A stretch of DNA of 64,000 nucleotides from an uncultured Aquimarina sp. (GTDB lineage: Bacteria > Bacteroidota > Bacteroidia > Flavobacteriales > Flavobacteriaceae). Position numbers and translations under genes: made by a program. The notes under the pieces were generated by a model. That model saw only the letters and a program-made list of their open reading frames with translations. It made no database searches and had not been told where the DNA came from. Below, piece after piece: positions 1 to 10,063 of this stretch; position 1 is the first letter of the stretch, and the number at the start of each line of letters is the position of its first letter. The stretch spans positions 310,001-374,000 of the forward strand of contig CANMSL010000003.1 of the NCBI GenBank assembly GCA_947500505.1. The letters run 5' to 3'.

Positions 1-1063
1 TTATAATCTGAACACGTGCATTAGATCCTAATTCGTTGTTATCAATATCTTCACCTTCTTTCGGTTCTGTATTACTAACTCCAACATATTCAATCAAGCT
101 TTCATCAATTCCATTAGCTACTAAATATTCTTTGACGAAGCCTGCTCGTGCTGAAGAGAGAATCTCATTTTCAAATTCAATTTCAGAATCATTAGCATGT
201 CCAACTATTTTAATACTTTCGAATTTAAATACTTTAAGATACTGTAAATAAGAATCTAGCGCTGTTTTGATTTCCTCGTAAACTTCGCTTTCACCAATTA
301 GGTATTCAATATCTGAGAAATCCAAAGCCATATTGCAAATATTATCTACATCTATTCCTTGAACATCTTGCATTTCTCTTAGCTCTACATCGTCAATATA
401 GTAATATGCATCGCTAAACGACCCTCCTCTTAAAGATTTTCCATTAGGGCTATCCGAAAAATAGCCTAGTGACACATACTTTTCTGTACCCTTTGCTTTA
501 TAAATGCCACAAACCTTTGTCCAGTTTTTAGTATCACAAATCATCTCAGATGATTCGATATGTAACTTATATTTAGATGTTTCAGTAAATCTTGGGATTC
601 TTGCCGTAAAATATGATCCGATCGAAGAAGTACAAGAATTACTTACTCTGCCTTCTCCTAATGACACGTACATATGAAAATAATAGTATTTTCCCGCTTT
701 TAGAGGACTGACAAGCTTAGCTACGATAGATTCCTTTGTATTATTGCTGGTTATATACAATCCAACCTTGGATTCCCCTGTTCGTGGTTCCTGAGGACCA
801 AATTGTTTTAAAAAACCAGGTGCTTTATGATCAAAATTTACTTCACTCACTGCCGGATGATGTGCATCGGGCGTATTGCTTAAGGATTTCCAATCAGAAA
901 TAACTCCAAAGTTTCGCATCTCGTGCTTTAGTTTTTTAACGGCTGCGTTTGTATTTTCAAAACTTGGATTGGGAATTAAATTTTGCGCCAGAGAATTCGT
1001 AGTGAAACCGATGACAAAAATTGCAATAGATAAAAGGTATAGGTTAGATTTTGGGCTATTCAT
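1..1063 (-). CDS. OmpA-family outer membrane protein (partial, runs off left edge)
   Basis: The reading frame opens with ATG at 1063 and stays open for 354 codons to the left edge, so the C-terminus is missing, probably by only a few residues. A signal peptide ends near residue 26 (NSLAQ). Residues of about 27-240 form a beta-rich domain of the kind placed before OmpA domains in Bacteroidota (it begins NLIPNPSFE). From about residue 260 the OmpA/MotB-like fold is visible: VGHAND, then an LSSARAGFVKEYL stretch and NARVQI near the edge. In this family the C-terminal domain binds peptidoglycan and ties the outer membrane to the wall. A role in envelope anchoring is inferred; the function of the N-terminal domain is unknown. 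Confidence 0.8.
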   Translation of the reverse strand, partial: MNSPKSNLYLLSIAIFVIGFTTNSLAQNLIPNPSFENTNAAVKKLKHEMRNFGVISDWKSLSNTPDAHHPAVSEVNFDHKAPGFLKQFGPQEPRTGESKVGLYITSNNTKESIVAKLVSPLKAGKYYYFHMYVSLGEGRVSNSCTSSIGSYFTARIPRFTETSKYKLHIESSEMICDTKNWTKVCGIYKAKGTEKYVSLGYFSDSPNGKSLRGGSFSDAYYYIDDVELREMQDVQGIDVDNICNMALDFSDIEYLIGESEVYEEIKTALDSYLQYLKVFKFESIKIVGHANDSEIEFENEILSSARAGFVKEYLVANGIDESLIEYVGVSNTEPKEGEDIDNNELGSNARVQII

Positions 1064-1213
1064 CTCTTTTCTTTTCAGGTTTAGATATATTCGAAATATA
1101 GTTAAATATTTCTTAATATAAAATATACTTTGACAAGTAACAAAAACTAGTCCAAAAAAAGAAACGGAGTAAAACTATCTATATTGCCACTATTAAAAAA
1201 ATTGTATTAATAT

Positions 1214-2593
1214 CTATTCATTTCCCTTTTTCATTATTAAGTCCTTACTCAGATAATTGAATCGAATGTACAGTAAAAATGCTGACGTTGTCAACCCAGC
1301 CAGTAACCCTATCCATATACCAGAACTTTTGTACGCTGTATACAACCCTAAGTAGTAACTAATAGGAAAGCCTATTACCCAATATGCGATAAAAGTAATC
1401 AAAGTGGGAATTTTTACATCTTGCAATCCTCTAAGAGCTCCAAGAACAGCTACTTGTATACCATCAGATATCTGAAACAATGCAGCAATTATTAAAAGTC
1501 TGGCTGCAATAGCAATTACCTCCGTATTATCGGCTAAATTTTCAACATCATTTACATCAAGATATATCTTGGGTAATACATCATTGAAAATGATAAAAAA
1601 TAAAGCGAATACAATCTCTATCAATAGTGTTAATAAAAAAATTGAGAATGCAATTCGTCTTAATTCTTTAAACTGCTTCAATCCTTTTTGATTACCTACT
1701 CTCACCATAGCAGCCACGCTTAGACCCATAGCTACCATAAAAGTCATTGCAGCAAGGTTTAGTGCTATTTGATTAGCTGCCTGAGGGTTTTTGCCCAAAA
1801 TACCTGAAATCCAAATTGCAGCTGTAAAAATACCTACTTCAAAAAACATTTGTAGTGCTGAAGGAAAACCTAGTGTCAGGATCTTTTTCAGCATAGTACT
1901 CTGAAGTACAAACAACTTAATACCCGTCACATAAGGTTTTGACTTCTCTTTATATTTCAGAAAAACCCATAAAAAAACCACCATAATCAATCTCGATACC
2001 AGAGTACCGACTGCTGCTCCAACAATACCCATTTCTGGAAATCCAAACTTCCCGAAAATCAACAAATAATTTAGAACTACATTTACAATATTAGCGATCA
2101 GTGTGGCATACATTGGGTATCTGGTCATTGACAACCCATCCGAAAACTGTTTAAAAGCCTGAAAAACTATTAAAGGAATTAATGAAACCGCTACTAAATC
2201 TAAATAAGGAATTGCCAGTTCTACAACCTCAGCTGGTTGTTTCATATAATACATCAACGGTTTGGCAAGTAATATTCCAAGGAATAAAACTATTCCTAAT
2301 GTTGTACATAAAAACAATCCATGTTTAAAAGCTGATTTACCGTTTCTAAAATTATCTTCTCCATCTGCTTCTGCTACCAATGGTGTGATTGCCGTAGAAA
2401 ATCCAATCCCTAATGACATAGCTATAAACATAAAGCTATTACCCAAAGAAACCGCTGCTAATTCTGCTGTTCCCAATTGACCCACCATAATATTATCAAT
2501 CAAACCCACAAATGTATGCCCCAACATTCCAAGCATTACGGGAGCCGCTAACTTTAGATTGTAATTGAACTCTTTTGTGTATTGTTGTAACAT
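1214..2593 (-). CDS. MATE family efflux transporter (NorM-like)
   Basis: A 459-residue integral membrane protein with about 12 hydrophobic segments, the normal length and layout of MATE exporters. The N-terminal half contains the family-typical stretch PVMLGMLGHTFVGLIDNIMVG, and the second half repeats the fold (residues about 235-440). MATE proteins export cationic drugs and metabolites across the inner membrane in exchange for Na+ or H+. The substrate cannot be read from sequence. The gene stands alone: a promoter-like element lies just upstream, and the downstream neighbour is 150 bases away. The start ATG at 2593 fits the conserved N-terminus. Confidence 0.92.
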   Translation of the reverse strand: MLQQYTKEFNYNLKLAAPVMLGMLGHTFVGLIDNIMVGQLGTAELAAVSLGNSFMFIAMSLGIGFSTAITPLVAEADGEDNFRNGKSAFKHGLFLCTTLGIVLFLGILLAKPLMYYMKQPAEVVELAIPYLDLVAVSLIPLIVFQAFKQFSDGLSMTRYPMYATLIANIVNVVLNYLLIFGKFGFPEMGIVGAAVGTLVSRLIMVVFLWVFLKYKEKSKPYVTGIKLFVLQSTMLKKILTLGFPSALQMFFEVGIFTAAIWISGILGKNPQAANQIALNLAAMTFMVAMGLSVAAMVRVGNQKGLKQFKELRRIAFSIFLLTLLIEIVFALFFIIFNDVLPKIYLDVNDVENLADNTEVIAIAARLLIIAALFQISDGIQVAVLGALRGLQDVKIPTLITFIAYWVIGFPISYYLGLYTAYKSSGIWIGLLAGLTTSAFLLYIRFNYLSKDLIMKKGNE

Positions 2594-2612
2594 TATTTCT
2601 TTTTAGAGCTGC

Positions 2613-2646
2613 CAAAGATAAGGAGATTACATTCTGGAATGTTCAA
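2613..2646 (-). promoter_or_regulatory. Bacteroidota-type promoter for the MATE gene
   Basis: On the minus strand TATCTTTG (2620-2613) matches the -7 consensus TAnnTTTG, and a TTG (2646-2644) lies 23 bases further upstream as a possible -33 element. The -7 box ends 19 bases before the ATG. Assignment rests on consensus match only. Confidence 0.45.
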
Positions 2647-2677
2647 TTGTTAACGCAACTTTAATGATAATTCGAGA

Positions 2678-2708
2678 TAAAAGAAAAGACTGCCTTATTC
2701 AGACAGCC
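2678..2708 (-). terminator. Intrinsic terminator of the glycoside hydrolase gene
   Basis: On the minus strand GGCTGTCT and AGGCAGTC (2708-2688) pair over eight positions with two G-U pairs and a GAATA loop, followed by TTTTCTTTT. It lies 29 bases beyond the stop of the gene ending at 2737. Confidence 0.75.
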
Positions 2709-2736
2709 CTTTCCCACAGTTGAGTTTGTGGTTGAA

Positions 2737-5700
2737 TTATTGTTTAATCACTTTTTTAGAAACGATTATTTTATTTGCTTTACCTGACTCTAAAACATTG
2801 ACAATGTAATACCCAGAGGATAAATTACTCATATCAATCGTATTTTGACCGTCTTTCAAAACTACTTGTTTAACAAGAATTCCAATGGTATTGAATACTT
2901 TGATCGTTTTACCATTAGTTTCTCCGGAAATAATAAGCATATCTACCACAGGATTAGGATACAAACTAACATCATCTTCATTATCAATATCTTCTCTACT
3001 TGTAGTGTATGTAATAACTAATTGAGGTTTTACTACCGATCCATTCTCTTTGGAAGCAAATGCAAAATCATTGCCTGAAACAGCATCGATAATCAACGAA
3101 AGTCTATTTCCTGAAATCTGAGCAGTTTTTAGTGCAATTGTCTTTGTACTTCCGATCGGAAAATTAGCATTTAATGCACCCAATTGAGTACCTTTTCCAG
3201 GTTTATTGGAATTCGATAAATTATTCTCTGTCCAATTATTACTATTACCCTTGTTGATCGTTATATTACCATTTCCGGGATCAGAGAACACTGTAAATTT
3301 AAGATCTGCTTTGGTAATAGTTCCATTGATAGAAGAAAGATCAAACATTAAATATCCTGTACGTTTATTTTGTTCTACTCTAACCATATCTGAATTATAC
3401 CTGGTTGATCCTTGTAAATATGCATCGTGAATTGGTGACAGCGTAACTGTTTGTTCTACAGGTTGAACTCTTGTAGCAACCACTTTATCAATATTATATA
3501 GATAACCGGATCCTCCTTTGAATATTAATCTAAGTGTTTTCTCGCCAGATGTTAGAGAAACGGTAGTAGCGTATTTTTTATAATTATGCCATTCTCCAGT
3601 GACAGGAAGGTTTATAGAACCAACTACTGATCCTGATTCTACAATATCAACAGTTCCCCCAACACCTTTGCTGGAAGCATAAAAATCAAAAGTATACTCA
3701 CCAGTAGCATCAATATTGGCAGTATAATCCACAAAATCTCCATTTTTAATAAACCCTAAATTCTTATCAGAAGCTGTTCCAGGCGTATTTTCTATTCGAA
3801 CACTCCCTGATTTTATTTCGAAATCTTCTGCTTCAAAAGATCCTGGAATGTCAATCATATCTGTTGGAGGAACTGAATCCTCTTTTACTGTAATAGTTAC
3901 AGATTGAGATGTAGTAACAGCTCCCTGATTATCAGTGGCTTTAGCGGTTATAGTATAACTACCCGGGTTATCAATTGTTGTAGATGTTTCATAAGGTATT
4001 ACTCGCTCCGTAGCTGTTAAATTGTTGTCAATAAAGAATTCGACTTTAGCGATTGTACCATCACTATCCGATGCATCAGCAATAAGAGGAATTGTTTCGC
4101 CTATATCAAAACTAGCTCCGTTTGTGGGAGCGGTTATCGCAACCTGAGGAGGTGTATTTTCATCTCCACAGTCTACTAAGACTTCATCGGGTCCATTTCC
4201 TGAAGGTTTTGTATAACTCTTTGATAACACAAACTTATCCATCTCGAATCCATCTTCTCTCATAGAGAATGATATAGTATGTACTCCCGCAGAAGGAATA
4301 TCCAGGTAGATCTGTTGTGCCTCTCCACAGTGATTAGCATTAGTTCTTTGTTTGCTCTCCCATGTCCACTGATTTTTACCCTGACACCATTGCATTCTTT
4401 GCCCTGAAGGTGGCCAATTGCCATTAAGTCCTACGTGTACTCCATTATCTTCAGAACCCGTAGAATATGCGCGTACCCAAACAAAATATTTTCCGGGAGT
4501 TGTAAACTTTACTTTATAGTTTATGATCGCAACCTGACCTGGAGTATTAGAAAAACTAACTCCATTCACTAACGGGTCATCGTGTGTAACTCTGGTATCT
4601 GGTAATATCTCTAGATAACCACCACTGCTCGCTCCAGAAGAATGATCTGGATCTGGATCGGGGTTTGGCGTAGAATTACTTCCATCAAGCACATACCACT
4701 GTCTATTATCAGTTTTGGATTGGCTTTCAAAGTGCTCCGCTTCTACCGCAACTATCCCATTTTCTTCTAAGGCTACACATTGATCAGGATCCCCTCCACC
4801 TCCGCCATCTTTTTTCTTAATAAGAGCAACCCAATCGTTAGTATCAGGCGCTACCAGATTTCCACCTAAAGTTGCAGCATTGGTTAGACCACTATCTCCA
4901 CGAGGATTATACCATTGAACTTCATACGCTCCATTCCCAGATGGTAGATTAATTCCAGTAGAACCACCGTTAGGTCTGTAAACAGCGTATATTTCTCCTG
5001 CTTTTGCTAAAACATAATCACCATTATCCGAGGTCACTCCATCAGAAGAAATCATATCTATTAAGTCATCTTGTAAATAGCTATTGAAAAATCGTAAGGC
5101 TCTAGCTGCATCAGAATATTTTTTATCTCTGGATCTGTGATTTTGTGCTGTCAAATCAGTTTCTCCTGTACTATATCCATAGTAATATTCTACACCTGCT
5201 CCACCAGCTATTAATGCGCCCCATAAAACTTGATGACGAACTAATTTATCATCCTTTCCATCCTGATCTACACCAATTTGAGCATTTCCTTGTTCATCAT
5301 TAGCCACTACCCATTTCTTACCTGCGTTTTTAGATTTCTCTATCCAACGCTTCACATCATTATGTACTTTACTCTTATCCGTTTGGATAGAAGCTCCTGT
5401 TAGTTCTGAATTATTTCCCAATAAAGGATTATATCGCTGATCTTGTTGACCAGGATAGGTATGTATTACAATATTATGATCATAAGGGTCTAATTGTTTA
5501 ATAAAACTAGCTGTACTTTTTGCCACATTGTCTGGTAAGGTAGTTTCTTCTGTAAGGTTCCAGTTAAGCGCTAAATGATGTCCAAAACGAGCTATCAACT
5601 CTCGATAATATAATTTTCTCTGACGGCCAAAATTATTCCCGTCCATAATATTATCATTTTCTGTTTCCATTGTTTTAAAATGCAGGTACATTCCTTTCTT

Positions 5701-6627
5701 ATCAGCATATTCAAAAATTTTCTCCCATTGGGCTAGTTTCGATACATCGAATCTGTCTTTATGAACACCTTGGTTCCATTGTTGTTCGTCATTATAACCA
5801 TTATATGTAGAAACCGGTACTTTTAATAAATGCGGAAATACATTTTCATCATCACCGTGTAGACTTAATGTCAAAAATGAAAATGCATTTACCCCTTTAT
5901 TTGATAAATAGTTTACAACACCCAAAAGTTCTGAACCTTTTCCTCCATCCCAAGTGTAACTACTGGCATCACTTGCAGAATAATCTTGCTGATGAGGATT
6001 CCAGTTTTTTCTTCTATTACCGCGGTTTGGAGTATTATCAAAGTCCTCATATGCCAATGTATTTTCCGGAGCGTCTGCACCTGCTTTGACAAACCAGTTT
6101 CCATTAGGATTAGAAGGGTTTGAGCCTATATGTCTTAAATAATGCTCTCCGACGTATTTTAATCTTCCAAGGTTTTTGCTTCTAAAATCTCTTCCCGATT
6201 TATCAGATTCTGTAATATTAAAAGATCCTGTATCTCCGTTCATAAATCCAGCATTAGAACCACCACCATTGATTGCAACGTTAGAACCGGATGTAAAAGA
6301 AGCGGACCAATTCCAGGTTCCTGTTTGATCCGGGGCAAAATGTACTCTCCATTTATTACCTGAATCGCAACTATTATTCTCTGCATTTCCGCAGGCGGCA
6401 AAGTAGCCCGGAACTTTATAAGCTCTATTGCTTTCCTGGTGCGTGAAAGTGACTTCCAAAAGATAATCTGTAAACGGATTTGGGTTAGCAGTTTCAGATG
6501 TATTAGGGCCATTAAAGGTCAAAGTGACTTTGTGCCACCTTTTTAATTCTCCTTCTGGTGTCTGTGCCTGAAGCATACACCCAAGAAACAAGAATATTAT
6601 TAAAATTCTGAGTTTGGTTAGTTTCAT
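2737..6627 (-). CDS. Secreted multidomain glycoside hydrolase with DUF5060, CBM6, CBM96-like and T9SS sorting domains
   Basis: A 1296-residue secreted protein. A signal peptide covers residues 1-21. Residues of about 26-140 are a DUF5060 beta-sandwich (WHKVTLTFNGP, PGYFAACG). Residues of about 150-560 look like a TIM-barrel glycosidase; E360/E361 in NWNLTEET and E445 in VANDEQG are candidate acid/base and nucleophile. A beta domain follows, then a GH115-C-like carbohydrate-binding region (about 620-805), a Big/cadherin-like domain (825-915), a CBM6 (925-1055), a CBM96-like (DNRLRE) domain (1058-1208) and a T9SS type A sorting domain (1220-1296, YPNPVVD). The protein is expected to cross the outer membrane by type IX secretion and cut a marine polysaccharide. 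CBM96 domains are known for alginate binding, but the substrate here is inferred. The exact GH family is not recognised. Confidence 0.85.
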   Translation of the reverse strand: MKLTKLRILIIFLFLGCMLQAQTPEGELKRWHKVTLTFNGPNTSETANPNPFTDYLLEVTFTHQESNRAYKVPGYFAACGNAENNSCDSGNKWRVHFAPDQTGTWNWSASFTSGSNVAINGGGSNAGFMNGDTGSFNITESDKSGRDFRSKNLGRLKYVGEHYLRHIGSNPSNPNGNWFVKAGADAPENTLAYEDFDNTPNRGNRRKNWNPHQQDYSASDASSYTWDGGKGSELLGVVNYLSNKGVNAFSFLTLSLHGDDENVFPHLLKVPVSTYNGYNDEQQWNQGVHKDRFDVSKLAQWEKIFEYADKKGMYLHFKTMETENDNIMDGNNFGRQRKLYYRELIARFGHHLALNWNLTEETTLPDNVAKSTASFIKQLDPYDHNIVIHTYPGQQDQRYNPLLGNNSELTGASIQTDKSKVHNDVKRWIEKSKNAGKKWVVANDEQGNAQIGVDQDGKDDKLVRHQVLWGALIAGGAGVEYYYGYSTGETDLTAQNHRSRDKKYSDAARALRFFNSYLQDDLIDMISSDGVTSDNGDYVLAKAGEIYAVYRPNGGSTGINLPSGNGAYEVQWYNPRGDSGLTNAATLGGNLVAPDTNDWVALIKKKDGGGGGDPDQCVALEENGIVAVEAEHFESQSKTDNRQWYVLDGSNSTPNPDPDPDHSSGASSGGYLEILPDTRVTHDDPLVNGVSFSNTPGQVAIINYKVKFTTPGKYFVWVRAYSTGSEDNGVHVGLNGNWPPSGQRMQWCQGKNQWTWESKQRTNANHCGEAQQIYLDIPSAGVHTISFSMREDGFEMDKFVLSKSYTKPSGNGPDEVLVDCGDENTPPQVAITAPTNGASFDIGETIPLIADASDSDGTIAKVEFFIDNNLTATERVIPYETSTTIDNPGSYTITAKATDNQGAVTTSQSVTITVKEDSVPPTDMIDIPGSFEAEDFEIKSGSVRIENTPGTASDKNLGFIKNGDFVDYTANIDATGEYTFDFYASSKGVGGTVDIVESGSVVGSINLPVTGEWHNYKKYATTVSLTSGEKTLRLIFKGGSGYLYNIDKVVATRVQPVEQTVTLSPIHDAYLQGSTRYNSDMVRVEQNKRTGYLMFDLSSINGTITKADLKFTVFSDPGNGNITINKGNSNNWTENNLSNSNKPGKGTQLGALNANFPIGSTKTIALKTAQISGNRLSLIIDAVSGNDFAFASKENGSVVKPQLVITYTTSREDIDNEDDVSLYPNPVVDMLIISGETNGKTIKVFNTIGILVKQVVLKDGQNTIDMSNLSSGYYIVNVLESGKANKIIVSKKVIKQ

Positions 6628-7141
6628 AATTTTTAAAAATTTGATGATTGTGTGTGTTTGGTTTTAAGATTATTTACTCATTTACCTTAAGTAATTTAAA
6701 AACGTTTTATATTGTATTTAATTCTATTTAAAAAACTAATAATTAATTAGTTAACAACTTTTAACACGTATAAATCACTGAGTAAAGATTATGAAAATAC
6801 GATATCAGAGGATTCTTATTTTTAATCAAACTATTAAGCGGCTTTTGGGAAATAGAATTCGTTTGATTACATCTAGAATTCGATTTGCAACGAATCAAAC
6901 AATAGCAGATATTTTTATTAACCTGTTGAGCACGAAAAGTCTTCGCCCTACTTATAAAATGCTTTTTTAACTATTTTTTTTAACTTTTGAAAATGTTAGA
7001 ATTTTCTGTCTGAAAAAATAGAATTCAAGTATAGTGATGCTTATTAATTTAATAACGGTTCTATCATGCTCCTTTTATAATTATAAGAGTAGTTCTATTA
7101 GATATTTCAAGTTTTCTTATAGAGATCTATGAATTAGAATA
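6628..7141. other. 514-base AT-rich intergenic region with repeated AATCAAAC octamers
   Basis: No gene of convincing length was found here. The region lies upstream of the glycosidase gene and downstream of the M28 peptidase gene, both on the minus strand. The octamer AATCAAAC occurs at 6824-6831 and 6893-6900, and its inverted form GTTTGATT at 6861-6868, between EcoRI-like GAATTCG words. This may be an operator cluster for the glycosidase, but no clear TAnnTTTG promoter was seen. Confidence 0.3.
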
Positions 7142-8554
7142 TTAGCGTATTCCATACTTATCAAATAGATATACTAAACTTGTCATAGTGGCCGCACCCA
7201 GTTCTAATTCGCGTTTGTTAATTGCATCAAACGTATCGTTTTTTGCATGATGGTAATCGAAATACCGCTGAGAATCCGGACGAAGTCCTGCTAGAACAAT
7301 ACTATCCTTTTTAAGTGGGCCTATATCCGCTCCACTACCACCTAGGGCAAAATAGTGAATCAAATAAGGTTCAAACAATGGTTTCCAACTTTGTATTTGG
7401 GTAAAATTTTCTTTTGAACAATCAAACGAAAACCCTCTAGGTGTAAAACCACCTGCATCACTTTCCAAAGCAAAAACGTGATTTTCTGCTTTATTTTTGG
7501 CTACTTCAGCATATTTTTTTCCACCACGTAAACCGTTTTCTTCGTTCATAAATAAAACAACTCTTATAGATCTTTTTGGTTTGTATCCGGTTTCTTTAAA
7601 TAATCTAAGCACTTCCATAGACTGCACCACTCCTGCACCATCATCGTGAGAACCGTCTCCTAGATCCCAAGAATCCAAATGACCACCGACTACCATATAT
7701 TCATTGGGAAATTCACTCCCTGTAATTTCTCCAATCACATTATAAGATTCTACATCTTTCCAGGTACGGCAATTCATATTCATTAAAAACTTGATATTTG
7801 GATTTAGAGCTAGCATAGAATGCAGCAATTCTGCTCCATTAGTACTTATGGCAGCTGCAGGTATTTTTTCTAAATCGTTTAAATTTCCATAGCTCATTGT
7901 TCCTGTATGCGGAAAATCGTCCAATCTTAAATTCAGAGAACGTACAATTACACCAACAGCTCCGAATTTAGCAGCCTCAGCAGCTCCAGAATATCGTTGA
8001 TCTACACATCCTCCATATGCCTCAAAAGTATTGATGAGATCTGCCTGCATTGGGCGATTAAAGAAGACTATATTTCCCTCTATTTTACTTGTGCCTAATT
8101 TGCGAAGATCTGCAAACCCCTCAACCTCTATAATTTCGGCTTTAACGCCACCAATCGGAGTGGGAACTGACCCTCCTAATGCACAAATCGGCACATTTGT
8201 AGTCTGACCCGGTTCTGTTTCTATATAAGCAAATTCAGTAACTCCTCTAGTCCATTTAGGCACCATAACAGATTGTAACCAAACTCTATCAAGACCTAGG
8301 TCTTTTAATTCTTTCTCGGTCCATTCTACGGCTTTTTGAGCATTTAAGGAACCGGACAACCTGGCACCTATCTGATTTGATAAGTAATCTAACCATTGAT
8401 AACTTTTACCTTTTAACAGTGAAGCGTTATAGAAATTTCTAATCATTGTAGAATCCTCTCCGGCAGCATCTTTTTGAGCAAAACAACTCAAAGAACTCAT
8501 CATAAATATTATAAAGGCTATATTTTTCACAGAAATATTTTTAGATACTATCAT
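7142..8554 (-). CDS. Secreted M28 family zinc peptidase (carboxypeptidase Q-like)
   Basis: A 470-residue exported peptidase with a signal peptide (residues 1-26, ending SCFAQ). An inserted protease-associated (PA) domain spans about residues 120-260. The M28 catalytic domain follows with the expected di-zinc ligands and acid: H292 and D304 in GHLDSWDLGDGSHDDGAG, E338/E339 in NEENG, D366 in ESDAGG, and a C-terminal His in YHHAKNDTFD. The family removes N- or C-terminal amino acids from peptides outside the cytoplasm. The gene starts 23 bases after the PPK2 stop on the same strand, so co-transcription is likely. The specificity is not readable. Confidence 0.9.
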   Translation of the reverse strand: MIVSKNISVKNIAFIIFMMSSLSCFAQKDAAGEDSTMIRNFYNASLLKGKSYQWLDYLSNQIGARLSGSLNAQKAVEWTEKELKDLGLDRVWLQSVMVPKWTRGVTEFAYIETEPGQTTNVPICALGGSVPTPIGGVKAEIIEVEGFADLRKLGTSKIEGNIVFFNRPMQADLINTFEAYGGCVDQRYSGAAEAAKFGAVGVIVRSLNLRLDDFPHTGTMSYGNLNDLEKIPAAAISTNGAELLHSMLALNPNIKFLMNMNCRTWKDVESYNVIGEITGSEFPNEYMVVGGHLDSWDLGDGSHDDGAGVVQSMEVLRLFKETGYKPKRSIRVVLFMNEENGLRGGKKYAEVAKNKAENHVFALESDAGGFTPRGFSFDCSKENFTQIQSWKPLFEPYLIHYFALGGSGADIGPLKKDSIVLAGLRPDSQRYFDYHHAKNDTFDAINKRELELGAATMTSLVYLFDKYGIR

Positions 8555-8577
8555 TTTATTTTTAACAAGTTGGCAAG

Positions 8578-9456
8578 TTATTCGTTTTCTAATTGTTTTT
8601 TATACATTTCAATATTAGACTTTGTTTCTTCATCTAATTCGGGTTCTTTGATATCTTTATATTTTATAAGGGTGTCATATAATGTTTTTGCCACTAGGTA
8701 TCTTGCGACGGGCTTATTATCTGCCGGTATAACATACCAAGGTGCGTGTGGGAAGGATGTCTTATTAATGGCTTCCTGATAACAGTATTGATATTTATCC
8801 CATAATTTTCTTTCTTTTAGATCACCAGATGAGAATTTCCAGTTTTTTTCTTTCTTTTCCAATCTACGGAGCAATCTATTTTTTTGTTCATCCTTAGATA
8901 AATGAAGATAAAATTTATAGATCAACGTTCCATTTTCGGCTATATGTTTTTCAAAGTTTCGTATTTGCTCAAAACGTTTTCCCCAAAATGCATCATTGAT
9001 ATCTTCAACGGAATCAATTTCCGGCAGCTTTTCACTCATAACATATTGTGGGTGAACCCTAGTTACCAAAACGTTTTCATAATGTGTTCTATTAAAGACA
9101 GAGAACTTACCTCTTTGTGGCAAAGCAATATAATGTCTCCATAAATAATCGTGCCCTAATTCTAACTCCGTTGGCACCTTAAAACTATGCACTACGATAC
9201 CTCTAGAATTAAAATCCTTAAACACTTCACGAATCAGGCTGTCTTTTCCTGCGGTATCCATACCTTGTAAACAAATTAGTACCGCATATTTATCATGGGC
9301 ATATATTGTATCTTGAAATTCACCCAGCTTTTCCCTAACCTCTTCAAGTTCTTTTTCAACTTTTTTATCACCTTCGCCAAGGTCATAAGTAGTTGAAATT
9401 TTAGATAATTCTATCGGTTGAGAAACCCTGAAATCTTCGTGATTTATTTTGTTCAT
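8578..9456 (-). CDS. ppk2: PPK2 family polyphosphate kinase
   Basis: A 292-residue cytosolic protein matching the PPK2 polyphosphate:nucleotide phosphotransferase family, which moves phosphate between polyphosphate and nucleoside mono- or diphosphates. The Walker A motif is GMDTAGKD (residues 65-72). The Walker B/lid region includes SVFNRTHYE (119-127), followed by the basic stretch RLLRRLEKKEKNWKF. Length and motif order fit the single-domain, roughly 230-300 residue type. It is the first gene of an apparent two-gene unit with the M28 peptidase, a pairing with no obvious functional logic. Substrate class (ADP, GDP or AMP) cannot be assigned by eye. Confidence 0.9.
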   Translation of the reverse strand: MNKINHEDFRVSQPIELSKISTTYDLGEGDKKVEKELEEVREKLGEFQDTIYAHDKYAVLICLQGMDTAGKDSLIREVFKDFNSRGIVVHSFKVPTELELGHDYLWRHYIALPQRGKFSVFNRTHYENVLVTRVHPQYVMSEKLPEIDSVEDINDAFWGKRFEQIRNFEKHIAENGTLIYKFYLHLSKDEQKNRLLRRLEKKEKNWKFSSGDLKERKLWDKYQYCYQEAINKTSFPHAPWYVIPADNKPVARYLVAKTLYDTLIKYKDIKEPELDEETKSNIEMYKKQLENE

Positions 9457-9495
9457 AGTTTTAGTATGTATTATCTCTGGTAAGATACTAAAGTT

Positions 9496-10049
9496 TTAGA
9501 TTGTGTTAAAAAGAAAATTAGAAGGGAAAATTGAATACCTGAGAATATGTACGCCAAAAGCAAAAGTATTATAACGTCTCCCAAAACTCTTTAAGTTTAG
9601 CTCAACAAATACACGAACTAGTGTCACAATATTATATAATTCTCTAAACTTGATTCCTGCACCTTGATAAAAATTTCCGGTGGAGAAAAAAAGATTTGAG
9701 GTATCTACTGCCTTGCTTAATACTTCATAATCATTTCCCACATAGCCAATCCCACCGGTGATACTTAAGTTTTCTTATTGAACCAAGCGAATTTCATAGG
9801 AAAGTCCTGCATCATTAAATGCTCTTGTGTTTTCTAATTCTTTAATAAAAAATCGATTATACTCTGCAATATATGTTGTTTTTTTAGAGGGAGATATGTA
9901 TTGAAGCTTTATATCTAGACTTACTTCTTCTTATCAACCTACACTAATTACAGCTCCTAAACTAAAATAATACTTGCTCTTTCATAATCTTCAGAAAATA
10001 AAATGGTTGACATAAGCAAAGAGAATATAAAAATTAACTTTTTCAGCAT
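9496..10049 (-). pseudogene. Decayed tandem copy of the adjacent 173-residue secreted protein gene
   Basis: Reading the minus strand from an ATG at 10049, a signal-peptide-like start (MLKKLIFIFSLLMST) is followed by several stops and frame changes. Fragments still align with the intact gene at 10064-10585. TTYIAEYNRFFIKE matches TTFIGEYNRLFSVD of the intact copy, GGIGYVGNDYEV matches AGFGYIGNDSSV, and FVELNLKSFGRRYNTF matches FAELNIKSLGRQYDTF. The last 81 residues remain open (9496-9741). The C-terminus also differs from the intact copy (HILRYS versus SYDFDAR). This is a duplication followed by decay of one copy. Confidence 0.85.
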
Positions 10050-10063
10050 AAAGCATCCCTGTT

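Noticed and set aside
5868..6512. Short frames on both strands within the glycosidase gene
   Set aside because: The glycosidase frame is continuous with clear domains; these are alternative-frame shadows.
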